Shown: positions 10,697 through 21,540 of the stretch, in pieces | How positions within the stretch are numbered: position 1 is the first letter of the stretch | How the letters are laid out: each line of letters begins with the position of its first letter | Assembly (NCBI RefSeq): GCF_050624435.1 | Contig: NC_134547.1 | Span: 28,940,419-29,004,418, forward strand | DNA length: 64,000 nucleotides | Reading direction: 5' to 3' | Source: Tenrec ecaudatus | Taxonomy: Eukaryota; Chordata; Mammalia; Afrosoricida; Tenrecidae | Position numbers and translations under genes: made by a program | Notes under the pieces: generated by a model | Told to the model about the DNA's origin: nothing | What the model saw: only the letters and a program-made list of their open reading frames with translations | Database searches by the model: none

Positions 10697-11775
10697 CAAT
10701 CTTTCAAGCTCTTCCCTTAACACTGTACCTGTCCCAGTCCCATTCCCCCTTCTGTAGTCCATCTGTATTTGTGATGTCTTGGCCTGCCACCAATCATGAA
10801 TCTGTGACTGTTTTGTTCATTCCATGCCTTATTTAACTAGAGTCCCGACTGTACTGCTCAGGGGCCATTATCACCTGGTGCTAATGACCTCCCTCATCCA
10901 GCTGATGTGTCTGTGGTGTTGTCCCTTTTAAGACTCAATCATTTTCTCCTTAAATTAAATTTGAGATTGGCATCTCTTTTGTACCCTAAACACCCATAAC
11001 GCATCTACAACAGCGCCTGGCACAGAGCAAGCACTCAGTAAGTACTCGCCTTTATTAGACTGCCTCAAAGGCAACTTCTATTCAGCCTGCAGAACCCCAT
11101 TCAGTTAACTTCCTCTACCTGTCCCTCCCCCACCCCCCACCCCAGGGAAAGACGATGACTCCTTCTATCATCCCTGCTGCTTCTATACCGTGACTAAGCT
11201 TCTGCGGCTGTAAACCAGCACATTATTATGCTGTATAGCTGGATGAACCACGGACCTACTTCCTACCGGGTGGTGTGGGACTTCCATGACCTGATCACCG
11301 AGAGAAGCTCTGGTTGCACCTATCAGCAGGAGTGGACCAACTATGGTTGAAGCAGATGGCAGTGCACTGGAGGAAGTGGAGAACAGAGACAGGATGGAGG
11401 AGGACTGGGGGACATGGCAGAACAGGCAAACCTATTAGAGGTGACCTTTGAACTGAGGAGTGAATGACAAGAAGCCAGCTGGGCAAATGCTAGGAGACTG
11501 AACATTACTGGCAGGAGGACAGGCTGTGGAAAGGTCTGAAGCCTAGGAGAGCCAGGTACAGGGATGAGGCCAGGCTCCTTTCCTGTTGCCATGACTCCGT
11601 TTCCTTTAGTGATCCCTCCATCAGGCTCCTGCAATCAGCACTCCTGACTCTGCTCCCTGCAAGCAAGTGACTGAGATCAACCGATGAGTACATCACTCCA
11701 GCTTTGGCTCCAGGGTGCAGAGCGGGCAAAGACAGAAAGTCTGGCTCTGGCTTAAGGGTTGCGACTTGTTTGGGC
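10697..11775. other. Intergenic sequence with an L2/MIR-type fragment near 10985-11060
   Basis: The string GCGCCTGGCACAGAGCAAGC followed by ACTCAGTAAGTACT is the familiar L2/MIR 3' end. The rest of the interval has no gene or repeat I can identify. Confidence 0.6.
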
Positions 11776-12055
11776 AGGTGAGGCTCAGTGGTAGAAATCT
11801 CACCTTTTATGCAGAAAACCCAGGTTTGATGCCCAGTCAATGCACCTCTTGTGACCTGTCCCCGTCTGTCATTAGAGGCTTATGTGTTACTGTGATGTTC
11901 ACACTAGGGCAGATTAAGATGAAAGGCCTGGTGATCAACTTCCAAAATATCAGCCCATGAAACAAAATCCTGTGGGATGCAGCAGTCTTGTCCTAGTGTG
12001 CAAAAGGATGGTCATGCATTACAGCTGATTTAAGAGGATGGCAGCCAGCAGCAAT
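11776..12055 (+). repeat. tRNA-Gly-like SINE with an AfroSINE tail
   Basis: The head GAGGCTCAGTGGTAGAAATC followed by CCCAGGTTTGATGCCCAGTC keeps degenerate A and B boxes of a tRNA-Gly type promoter. It continues into the body AAAGGCCTGGTGATCAACTT and the tail GGCAGCCAGCAGCAAT shared with the AfroSINE subfamily at 12930 and 32848. It is therefore a different head on a shared tail. Confidence 0.7.
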
Positions 12056-12929
12056 ACCTTGCTTTCCCAGTGTGCCTCTAGGACCGTGTTGCTGTCATTG
12101 GTTCCAGGGCTGTCCCTCAGATACCTGCCCTCACCCCTATTCTGCACACAAAATTCCCCTTGTGACCAGAATAGGGTAGTGCCAACTGCTGGTGGGTGCA
12201 AATGATCTGTGGGTGCTAGGATTAAAGCTTTCTCAGACCACATGCTCAGAGTTTGTCCCCTAAACTACTCTTGTATGAAAGCCAGAGATGAAACAAGAAT
12301 TAGACATTTACTGCTCATGAACTGGGAGAATTTGGAAGGCATGCTCAGCAAAGTTAGTCGGTCTCAGAAAGATAAATACTTCCTGGTATCCTTATTATAA
12401 TTGGGGGGATGGATAGAGAAAATGGTCTTCACACCAAAGAAGCAGTCTCTGAAGGCCATGGTGAGGCAGGGGAGTGGTAAGGGGATAAAACAAGGAGGGA
12501 GGGAAGGAGTAAGAGGATGAAGAACAAGAAAAGTCTACCTCCATGGGGAGAGGGGATTACTGGGATAGTGTCAGCGTTCTGACTGTGTTTTGTAAGCCTC
12601 CCTTGGTGTGTTAAGCTCCAAATATAAAAGGAGAAAGGGAAGGGGGAACAAAGGAGAGGGAAAGCCCTCCAGTTTCCTTACCTATCAGATCTAAACAATG
12701 GTCTGAGTGGTTATGAAAGCAGGAAAAGTAAAATAAATTGAAAGTGACTTCAATACTTAAAAACAAAAAAGATTAGACATTTGTTTCGAAGGGAAAACTG
12801 CAGAAACCCTGATGGAAATAGGGGATGGGTGAACCCCAAGTCCACATAAGGCTATTTGAATCTGAGCCTGAAATTCAGGTGTCATTGAGTCCATAAATCC
12901 CCAGCTGGTGGAGATGCCAGAGTATAAAA
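12056..12929. other. Intergenic sequence without identified elements
   Basis: Contains purine-rich stretches (12480-12560 and 12620-12665). No gene or nameable repeat is seen. Confidence 0.55.
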
Positions 12930-13105
12930 AGTAGTGCAGATGGTTAATATGCTCACTGAACGGTCTAATGTTGGAGTCTACCCTGAGGTGACTGAGAAGA
13001 AAGGCCTGGCAATATCCATCAGAAAACTCAGCCACTGAAGACTTTGTGGGGCACAAGCCTACTTAGACACACATGGGGCTCCCTGAGTCTGAGGAGTGCT
13101 CATCA
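12930..13105 (+). repeat. AfroSINE variant (AAGGCCTGG subfamily)
   Basis: The body GAAAGGCCTGGCAATATCCA, then CTCAGCCACTGAAGACT and the tail CACACATGGGGCTCCCTGAG identify the subfamily whose best copy here is at 32848/34908. Confidence 0.65.
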
Positions 13106-14447
13106 TAAAACAAAGCAAAACAAAAAGGCAGTTCGGTGAAAACGGAACATTCAAAAGGGGTAAGGTGGGTGGGCCACAGAGAACCCTACTGTTTTTGTAG
13201 CCAGTCCCTGCAGACTTCCTTTCTAAATGCACATGGACTGCTTTCTTGCAGGCATGGGGCGGCAACAAGCAGTCTGGTAACCTTTGTTAGTGAACAGCTG
13301 TGCCCTGTCTGTGTCAGTGCCTGCCCCACCAACCCCAATTGGGAGGCCTTAGGTTGCTTCTAGACTCTCTCCTGTGAAATGAGAAAGGGACCCAACTTGT
13401 TCCCTAGGATGAGGGGCTTCAGGTAGAGTTTCTGAACCCCAAGCCTCCAGTGACATATCAAAAACGATCGTTTTCTCAGCAACTATGGGCACGATCAACC
13501 TTGGTGCCTTTTTTCCTATGTGATGGAGGTTGGAGGGAAAGGGGTAAAGACTCAGTTTCATTTGCATTTCTTTGATTAAGCCTCAGTTCGTATGCTTATT
13601 GGCCATTTGCCTTTCCTCCTTTGTGAATGACCTATTTCTATCCTGTGCCTTCCCCGCCCCCCCCACCCCCACACCAAGGAGGTTACTAAAATGTCATGAC
13701 TGGAAAAAGATGGAATGAAACTTGGCTTCCATCGGCCTCTCAGAAAGGCAAGTCTGTTAGCAGATTGAATGTGCTTGGAAAGTCCTCCCCTCACCAAGGC
13801 TTCCCAGGATATTCTAATTTTTCAATATGTGAGCTGCTAGCACCACAGCAGCTGAAATAATCCATGCCAAGATGCTTCCCTGTCTCCTTCCAGCTCCCAC
13901 GTCTGCAACAGCAGAGAGAAGCAAGCTCCCTAGCCCTGGAAGCACATGTACACTCCTGCACACTTAAGTCCCAAATGTACAACGTCCAGTTTAGCATGCA
14001 CCCTGGTCCTGAGGGAACTGTGTACAGACAAGAAAGAGGTCATGGAGGCCTTTGGGGTGGGCATTCTTCCTTCACACCTGAATTCCTAGACTGTCAACAG
14101 AGAAGCTGGGCAAAAGACGGGGCTGATGCATTTGAGCCCAAGAAATGAACATCCCAAGCAAGAGTTCATTCACCGTGCTTTTACATAACATTCCACATCA
14201 CTTAGAAACCAACAGACAATACTCTTTTTATTTTATTTTCTGGTCTAAAAGTAAAAAGAACATAACTACAGTTGCATTAATTTTGTTACCAAGAACAAAA
14301 GCTGGAGTTCCCAAACTAACTTAACCTACTACCTTTTCTTCAGAAAAAAATTACCCAATGGCTGCCTCCGACAGTTAAAATCTTTTGTGCTGTAGGCCAT
14401 CATCCAGGATAAAGTGCAGGTATTGTTTTACAGCCCTCCTGGAGCCC
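13106..14447. other. Intergenic sequence without identified elements
   Basis: A poly-C rich tract lies at about 13650-13672. No gene, RNA or clear transposon is visible. Confidence 0.55.
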
Positions 14448-14640
14448 TAGTGGCATAATGTTTAAGCTAACAGCTAACAGCAAGGTCAGCAATTCAAAAC
14501 GACCACAAAGAAAATATGCACTTTCTACTCCTATAAAGAGTTACAGTCTCAGAAACCCACAGGGGCAGCCTTCCCTGTCCTATAGGGTTGCTATGAATCA
14601 ACATCTACTCTATGGCAGTGAGTTTGGTGTTTTGTTTCTT
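14448..14640 (+). repeat. AfroSINE
   Basis: The full element reads GGAGCCCTAGTGGCATAATG at the head, ACTCCTATAAAGAGTTACAG in the middle and GTTGCTATGAATCAACATC in the tail, then a T-rich end. Confidence 0.85.
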
Positions 14641-14742
14641 TGTTTTGGATTGTTCCCACGCTCCCCAGGGGGCAGTGTCCCCCACTTTTCAAAACATTTC
14701 TCTAAAGCAGGGATGGAGAAAGTCTGGCCCTCTAGCTGTATA

Positions 14743-14943
14743 ACCCAAACTCACTATACCCAGCAGTTCTAATTCATAGTGATCCTATGGGACTGGGTGA
14801 AACTGCCCCCATGAGTGTCTGAGACTATAACACTTTACAGGAGTAGAAAACCTTGTCTTCCTCCTGCAGGGCAACTGATGGTTTCAAACTACTGACGCTG
14901 ACATTAGCAGCCTAACACATAACCGCTATCCCACCAGGGCTCC
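14743..14943 (-). repeat. AfroSINE
   Basis: Minus-strand copy in inverted orientation to the one at 14448; the head CCCACCAGGGCTCC ends 28 bp before the provirus LTR. Confidence 0.85.
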
Positions 14944-14970
14944 TCATGGCCTTATAAGGCCAGTGAAACC

Positions 14971-15264
14971 TGTAAGGCAGATTTGGTGATGGAAAGAAAG
15001 AAAGAGTAGAAAACGGTTTTAAAGGTTTGTTTCAGAGTTCCGGGAAGTTTTATAGCCCAGGTCTAGAGGAGGGAGTAGTTGGGGAATTTTCCACTGCAAT
15101 TTTGTTGTCTGTAGTTCTGGGGCTAAGCAACAATGTTCAAAGTTACCTGTAATGTTTAGCCTTCTGCACCCGGGCTGGAAGGGGAGGGAAAGGTCTGGCC
15201 TCCTTGAAGTGTTTCACCAGCTCCTGATACACCTCCACTCGCCAACCCCCACCTCTGCCTGACA
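14971..15264 (-). repeat. 3' LTR of the provirus (internally deleted)
   Basis: This 294-bp LTR is about 170 bp shorter than its partner at 21541-22003. The missing block lies after GAGTTCCGGGAAG, where the longer LTR carries two related segments beginning GAGCTCCTGG and GAGTTTCCGG. The remaining sequence aligns throughout, ending CTGCCTGACA. Confidence 0.9.
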
Positions 15265-16950
15265 TTCCAGCTTTTTGGTGATAAGGGGTGTTTTAGTCTG
15301 TCTGCTTCCTGCAGGTAGGGGTTGCTGGGGGTTTAGACACTGGAGCAGGAAGAATTGGGGGGGGGGGCTCGTTGGAAAACAAGGTGGAGGAGAAACTGGT
15401 TTACTGTGCCCCTGGACAGTTCTTGTATGCACTGCTGGCTGGATAAATCTGAGAAAATGCGGAGCTAAGAGAAAAAAATGAAGAAATAAGAATTGGTGGC
15501 CCTAGTAGGGGCAAAAACCAGGTGGCTAAGGGGGATTGCAGCCAGCCAAATGGGGAGTAATCTGTCCTTCTGTGACTGCAGAGGTCTTCGCTCAGGCAGG
15601 TCAGTCTTGCTGCACCAGCCCTGATTCATTGATGGAATAACAGCACTCTTCACCAAAGAAGAGGGAGGTACCCCCTTTTTCAGCAGTGAGAAGATCTAAA
15701 GTCCATCTGTTTTGTATGGCAACTTGGGCCAGAGAGGTGATCTGGCACTGCAACGAGGCTAAGGAGGCTGTGCTGGACTCTAAAGTGGTCTGCAATCAGT
15801 CTTTGAAATCTCGTACTGAGATGATGGAGTGGCTAAATGGGCCTTCAGTTATTCCAGATGCTGCGATTGAGGAGGCTAGGCTTGTACCTACTATTATAGG
15901 AAGGAATGCCGCTCTCTTTTTATCTTTGGACAGAGAGTAACCATGCTAACTCAGATTGACCATATGGAGTGAGCAGAAGCGCTACGGTAACTGGAAAACA
16001 AGGTCTGCTGTAGAAGAATTTACACATTTTAGTTAAAGTTCCATTGCACCAAAAGAATTGTCTGGGGTTGGAGAAAATATGAGTATTAATAGTTATATTA
16101 TGTCTGCAAACTCCAAGAAGAGAAAAGCCATTTACATTCTGATCTGGGAAGTAGCAGACTCGCTGTGGCTAAGTCTGATTTGCTTCCTCTGGCTCCCAGA
16201 GTGGGACCCGGCTCAGTGGGGTGGTACATCTGTTGGGGGTGCTTTTTGGGAAGAAGCCTGCCATAGCGGATGGGGACTTCAGCCAACAGAGGTATTTGAA
16301 GGGAGGCACGCAGGAAGCAGTGAGCGACTTTTTAACGCGTGGGTTTGATTAAGGAAAAGTAGAATGTGTTGGATTATCAGGACCCATAAGGACATGGTGG
16401 TAGTCTGAGGTTTGTGAGGTATCTGATTTTGAAGTGCTTGTTCTACCCGGGGAGTGTTGGTGGAGATTTGTACCTGGGCTTGACAGGCTAAAATGTATTC
16501 CCTGTAAATGATAATACTGCCTGAGGGCACTGTGTGTATTTAGAGTTGTATAGTTTGCCTGTGACTCCCTCAACCCACCCACCTCTGGTTCTAGGGTTGG
16601 TAATACGGAGGTGGAATGTCCCATCCTGAGTATAAAAAGGTTGAGTCAGTAAGTATCCATCCGGTGTATGCATCGTGGTTTTGCATAACCTTTATGGACA
16701 CCCATCATACTGCTTAGGCCACAACCGACAGCGGGCCTGGTTTTGGTAGTATAGGAGCAAGCAAATGGTCTAAAATGAGTTGCAACTGTATTAAGACTGA
16801 AGGGAACGACAAGTTGAGTTTGGCATCCTTGGAGAGAGCAGTTTTTCTGGCCAATAGGATGAATTATCTCAGTTGACAGTGAGGTGTAGGTTTCTTTGAC
16901 TTTAAAGCACCGCACATAAGAGTTATGGGCTTCAGCCATTGTTAGCAAGG
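15265..16950 (-). pseudogene. Endogenous retrovirus env relic
   Basis: Env pieces occur in several frames on the minus strand. The surface-subunit start lies at about 16948-16646. More surface sequence is at 16624-16349. The transmembrane subunit at 15795-15601 has an immunosuppressive-domain-like segment with LLTAEKGG. At the usual Cys-X6-Cys-Cys motif the first cysteine position reads Ser while the Cys-Cys pair remains. The C-terminal region (15656-15465) keeps a hydrophobic stretch. Frame changes and stops separate these pieces, so no Env protein can be made. Confidence 0.85.
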
Positions 16951-16962
16951 TTATGGCTAAGG

Positions 16963-18180
16963 CTAAGGCATATTTGAGTGGGTTCCAAAACCTGACAAAC
17001 TAGGGGCCTCACGAAGGTTAAGAGGGGAGTGCTTGACTTGGGAAATATGGTGCCACCCAGGGTCCCCTAAGAGCTTTGCTGCTGTAAGGATTACGATGTG
17101 TGGACCTGATAACCGTGGTTGTAGAGGTTTGGGATAAAGAGTCTTGAGAAGCACTGAGTCTCCTAGTTGCAGCATGGCCACCTGAGAGGTTTGATCTGAG
17201 TCTTCAGGGCAGGACAGGTATCTGTTTGAGTGTTCCCAGAGCATCTGTCTTAAAAAAGAGATAAGTAAAAAGAGAGAGAGAGAGATAAGTGAGGTAGGAG
17301 GCCAAGGGGTGTTCTTGGAGTGGTAAGTGGTGGTTAAGTAGAAATGGTCTTCCAGACATGAGTTGGAAAGGACTCAGGAAGGTGGGGCTACAAAGAGAGG
17401 CTAGAGGTAATAGTGTGACCCAGGACTGGCAGAGTTCTACAGAAAGTTTTGGGAGGTGATTTTTGAGGAGTCCATCAGCCCTTTCTATTTGTCCTGATGA
17501 TTGAGGTCTATATGGGATGTGCTGCTTCCTTTCTATGTCTAGGGCTGAACAAACCTGATGAGTAATCGTGGACATGAAAGAAGGCCCATTATCACGTTGT
17601 ATGGAGGTGGGGAGACCAAATCTGGGAAGGATGTGGGTCAGCATGGTCACTACTTCTGCAGTTTCATGTTTGGTAGGAAAGGCTTCTACCCACCCTGTAA
17701 GGATGTCAGCCATGGTGAGGAGGCGTCTTAGCTTTCTCTGTGATGGCACGTGAGTGAAGTCTACTTGCCAATCTTGTCCTGGGAGATACCCTTTGATCTA
17801 ATGGGTGGGGAGCTTGGTTTACGTCCTCCCTGAGGGCTGATAGAGGCATAAGTGCAGCAGGCAGAACAAACAGTATTTATAAGGGTTTGCAATGATGAGT
17901 GATGAAACAGAGGCTTAAGGAAATGACTAAGGTTTTGGGGGCCAATGTGTAAAGAGTGGTGGATCTGTTGTACGATGGTAGCTGCCTGGGCTTGGGGTAA
18001 GGCTAGCTTTTCTTGTAGCATCACCCATCCTTCTGGGGCTAGGGATCCTCCCCTGGGCAGCATCTGTGACTGGAGGTTGGGCGGTGACAAGAAGAAGATG
18101 GGATAGGGGTGAGGCTGGTTTGAATTAGTTAGGCTTCGGGTGACTGTGTCTGCTCTGTTGTTTCCTTTCTTACCAGGGAA
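16963..18180 (-). pseudogene. Endogenous retrovirus pol relic: RNase H tail and integrase
   Basis: The minus strand first shows an RNase H C-terminal end (KGNNRADTVTRSL, about 18130-18180). Next comes the integrase zinc-binding segment (about 18000-17850) with paired His (HHSLH) and a CSACC cluster. The catalytic core at 17749-17300 keeps Asp in TMADILTGW, Asp in RDNGPSF and Glu in GQIERAD; the last two are separated by 35 residues (D,D-35-E). The C-terminal domain (17244-16963, LGDSVLLKTLYPK) is in another frame, so integrase is broken between core and C-terminus. Confidence 0.9.
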
Positions 18181-18429
18181 TCATCAGTTTGATGCCCTTC
18201 ATATTTCTTATACTATAATCCTTCTCTTCTAATGAGCACATTCACTTCTCCTTTCTCACCAACTTCTCGCCAAACAGCTTTCTGTCCCTCTTTTTCTGAC
18301 TATTTGCAACTTATTCTGACCTTCTGCAACTTACTGTCTCCATATAAATTCTTTGCGTAACTGGCCTGCTATCCCCCTGATATGTAAGGGGCCCAGTGGA
18401 CAATGGGTGAGAGGAACAGCCATCAATTC

Positions 18430-18590
18430 CCATGACACAGACCTGGGAACGGTATAGAAGACCAGAGAAGGAAGGCAAAACAGAGAAGGTAGCCCCTGTG
18501 TCAACCAGAAAGGGAAAAACCTTGCCTGCTACTTTGATTGTTACCCTGGGCTCGTTAGGGGTGATCCAGTCATGAGTCCTGGCTTTGTTA
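18430..18590 (-). pseudogene. Endogenous retrovirus protease relic
   Basis: The minus strand encodes FPFLVDTGATFS with the aspartic-protease active-site triplet DTG at 18502-18494. It is followed by sequence resembling the protease flap and C-terminal part. Downstream, where reverse transcriptase should begin, sequence passes within about 250-300 bp to the RNase H end. Confidence 0.8.
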
Positions 18591-19467
18591 GTCCTTAGCA
18601 GCTAGGCCTAGTAGCATCAACGGCAGGTCAAGGTTTGGTGGGACTGGCCTTCCTCCACTGTGCACCAAAAGACAGTCATTTCTCCAGTGGCCCCCATTGA
18701 CTGCACACTGGACAAGATTTGTTGGGCAGATGAGGTTGTGGGCAGTGATGGGCCCAGTGACCCAGTTGGGCATACTTGAAGGAGATGGTCTGACACTGCT
18801 GTTCCCAGGACCTAGGAAGGATGCCGATGCCTTCTTGGTTGCCAAGGGCCTCAGCGCTGCAATCAAGGCTTGGGCTTGTAAGTTTGCCTCTGGCCATTTC
18901 GGGATGTCCTGTCTGCCTCTGCCTGCCCCTGTCTGGTATTAAAGACTTTAAAAGCCATATGTACCAGGGCTCGGACAGGAGTTTGAGGGCCGTCCTTGAC
19001 CTTTTTAAACGTTTTTCTCATGTCTGGGGCCCTTTGAGTAATGAAATGTGTGGCAAAGGGAGTGGCCCCTGCTGGTGAGGTTGGATCTAGGTGAGTGTAT
19101 CAGATGAGGGCTTCAGTCAGGCAATTTTAAAATGCTTCCAGATTTTTATCCGGCTTTTGAGTAATTTTCCTGAGCTTGTCAAAGTTGACTGCTTTGTGAG
19201 AGATTGCCTGGAGGCCAGCCAAGACATACTGGAGCATTTTATCTCAGCGGACCTGGCTAGCCTGGTTCCTGCCTTGGGACTACCTAAGTACCCACAGGCA
19301 TGTTGGGGTCAGTGAAATGAACCTGGTCTGCATGCTGCTAGGCAGTGGTAAAAACACACTTTTTTGCATCTGAGGTGAGAGTGGACGAAAGGACTACAAA
19401 CATATCATGCCGTGATAAATCATAGGCTTGAGACAAATAGAGAAACTCTTTGATGTAAGTGGTGGGA

Positions 19468-20342
19468 TGTGTTATTCTCGGTGCATTAGAGAAACAAATC
19501 CACAGAAACTCCTGTATAAGAGAGAGTTTTATATAAAGGTTAAGGGCACAATCAACCAATAATCAATAAAGAGTTAGTTGGGTTAGAGGGGACTGAGTAC
19601 GGGAATCTACGAATAGCCTCCTCCCTGGTGGAGGGACAGCAGAGAAGAGGACAGGGGAGACATCAGACAGTGTAATATATGACAAAATAATAATATATGA
19701 ATGATGAAGGGTTCATGAGGTGGGAAAGTGGGGAGGGAGGGGGGAAATGAGCAGCAGATACTAAGGGCTCAAGTAGAAGGCAAATGTTTTGAGAATGATG
19801 ATGGCAACAAATGTACATATGTGCTTGACACAATGGATGTATATGCATTGTGATAAGAATTGTACGAGCCCCCAATAAAATGATTTATAAATAAAAAAGG
19901 TTAAGGGCGCATCACGGAAACATCCCAACCCAGTGCTGCCCAAGCCCATAAGTCCATTTACCCATATGTCCAACACCAATCCACAAAGTCCTCCTCCATC
20001 TCACAAAACACACACAATGATGCCGACTGCAGGAATAAATCTGAGTCAGTGAACATGTAAGCATCTCAGCGCTGGCAGAGGTCTCCACACGGGTGCTCCA
20101 GTACCCAGGGCTGCATCAGGGTAGGTCCATGTGGCTTCTCCTCAGGGAGGTCTTGCAGGAAGTGAGCCTTGCCAACTAAAGCAGGAAACTGACTAAGGCA
20201 GTTGCACCCTAGTCCAACCATCAGAAAGCAAGAGATCCAAGAACTGAAAAGGTAAGGCTCACTGAGCCATTTATCTCTCTGCTCTTCAATTAACCCCACA
20301 TGTGTTTATCAGCCAGGTTGGCACAATAAACTAACTACCTCA
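19468..20342 (+). mobile_element. Solo LTR, ERVL/MaLR-like, inserted in the provirus
   Basis: It begins TGTGTTAT, ends ACTACCTCA and is flanked by TGGGA at 19463-19467 and again at 20343-20347. TG...CA ends and a 5-bp duplication mark an LTR. The same family occurs at 29367, 43475 and 47244. The copy is longer (875 bp) because an L1 3' end is inserted in it. Confidence 0.88.
19550..19895 (+). mobile_element. 5'-truncated L1 3' end nested in the solo LTR
   Basis: The sequence is the terminal part of the L1 3' UTR, ending GAGCCCCCAATAAAATGATT and an A-rich tail. The 15-bp flank AAAGGTTAAGGGCAC (19535-19549) reappears as AAAGGTTAAGGGCGC (19896-19910), the target duplication. Confidence 0.85.
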
Positions 20343-20913
20343 TGGGATCACTGGAAAAGGAACCTAAGCGCTTTTCAATTTGGAACAAGTCCGTGAGAGA
20401 GAGGAGAACATGGACGTGGACGAGACCTTTGGTGCCCGCAACTTCCTGAAGAGGGCAGAGGAGGGGTCTGTGCAAGAGGGTAGGACGACTGACAGGGGAA
20501 GACAAAGGAGAGAGCCTAGTGCCTGAGTTGGGGGATTGGTGGAGTGTGGTTGGGAGTCTAGGGGGTGGCACAGGGAGGTGATAGTGAGGGGAGTCCAGAA
20601 TATGGAGGAGGCCTTACTGGGGGTGCAGACAAGGAGTCAGGGGCTTCGGAGAAAGACAAGAAGGGAGGACTATCAGGGACCTAATTGGGGTGCGGTGGGT
20701 CGGTCTGAGCTGGTGAGTGTTTCTGGGGATTATTCGGCTAAAAGAACCTGAGCAGGGTGACGGGTAGTACAGATAGAGGGACGGAGTGTAGAAGGAAGAA
20801 AGTTTGGAAGTAGGGGACCTCAGGCCATTTGCCATTTGGCAAAAGTTACTGAGATCAGTCAAGATATTGAAATCAAAAGTACCATTTGCTGGCCAGGGGC
20901 CCCCATTGTCCAA

Positions 20914-21520
20914 TTTGTATTGGGCTCAAGCCAAATTGCAGTTAAAAAATCAAGTGTTTGGGCTGAAGGTCTGGCTTTAAGCTGAGGGTTGAGAGGATAG
21001 CTAAGGGGCACCCTAAAGGTGTGGAACAGTCAGGCTTGGAGTTTTTGTTTCCCATGCTGCAGGGTTCTTGGAAGAGATTGAGCTAGAAAATCAGTGTCCA
21101 GAGTATCCAACTGGGTCCCCGGAATTGGGGAGGGGGAGACCCAGCCTCCCGGCTCCTCCAGAAAAGGAACAGAGTCAGGCATCCTTAAATGTCCCTGACC
21201 TTTGGATGAACGGAGGGGGAGGCCTGGCCTCCCAGCTACCTGGAAAAGGAACAGAGACTCAAGCATCCCCGAGTGTCTGTCCTTTGAGTGTGGCTCTTCC
21301 ATGGGCCCACAAATCAGAAATAAAATGAACAGAGCCTCTAGGGAAAGAGCACAGCAATCAGAGACAGTGGCCAAAATAGCAGAGATAAAATTAGTCAGGT
21401 ACTCAGACACGGCAGAAGGCAGCTGAGAAGTTCCCGTCTGAGGGAAGGAAGGATGGAGGAGAGATGGGTGCCGCACTTGCCTAAGGGCAGGTGGGGGCTC
21501 TTCAGGACGCCTGGACTCCT
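20914..21520 (-). other. Provirus leader between primer site and gag
   Basis: About 600 bp of untranslated leader. It holds two imperfect direct copies of a roughly 78-bp unit (about 21140-21215 and 21220-21295), each with the block GGAAAAGGAACAGAG or AGAAAAGGAACAGAG. No protein is recognised here although one frame stays open by chance. Confidence 0.7.
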
Positions 21521-21538
21521 TCCAGGTTTTATGCACCA
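21521..21538 (-). other. Primer-binding site, tRNA-Phe-like
   Basis: Two bases inside the 5' LTR the minus strand reads TGGTGCATAAAACCTGGA. Against the complement of a tRNA-Phe 3' end I count 14 of 18 matches, including TGGTGC at the start. The assignment to Phe is tentative because the site has decayed. Confidence 0.6.
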
Positions 21539-21540
21539 AA

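Larger units (their letters stand above)
18590..20913 (-). pseudogene. Endogenous retrovirus gag relic (interrupted)
   Basis: Matrix-like sequence lies at 20913-20343, including GTFDFNILTDLSNFCQM. Capsid sequence follows the inserted LTR (about 19463-18950), including TYIKEFLYLSQAYDL and a region with TPVRALVHMAFK-like sequence. The nucleocapsid end (18897-18676) has a decayed zinc knuckle at 18783-18742. The His and last Cys of the C-X2-C-X4-H-X4-C spacing are present, but the two first cysteines read Ser and Tyr. A second knuckle is split between frames. Frameshifts and the 875-bp LTR insertion inactivate gag. Confidence 0.82.

Noticed and set aside
21030-21539. Open frame of 169 codons in the provirus leader
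   Set aside because: It starts at the LTR/primer-site edge and covers the untranslated leader; no gag or accessory-protein similarity is visible.
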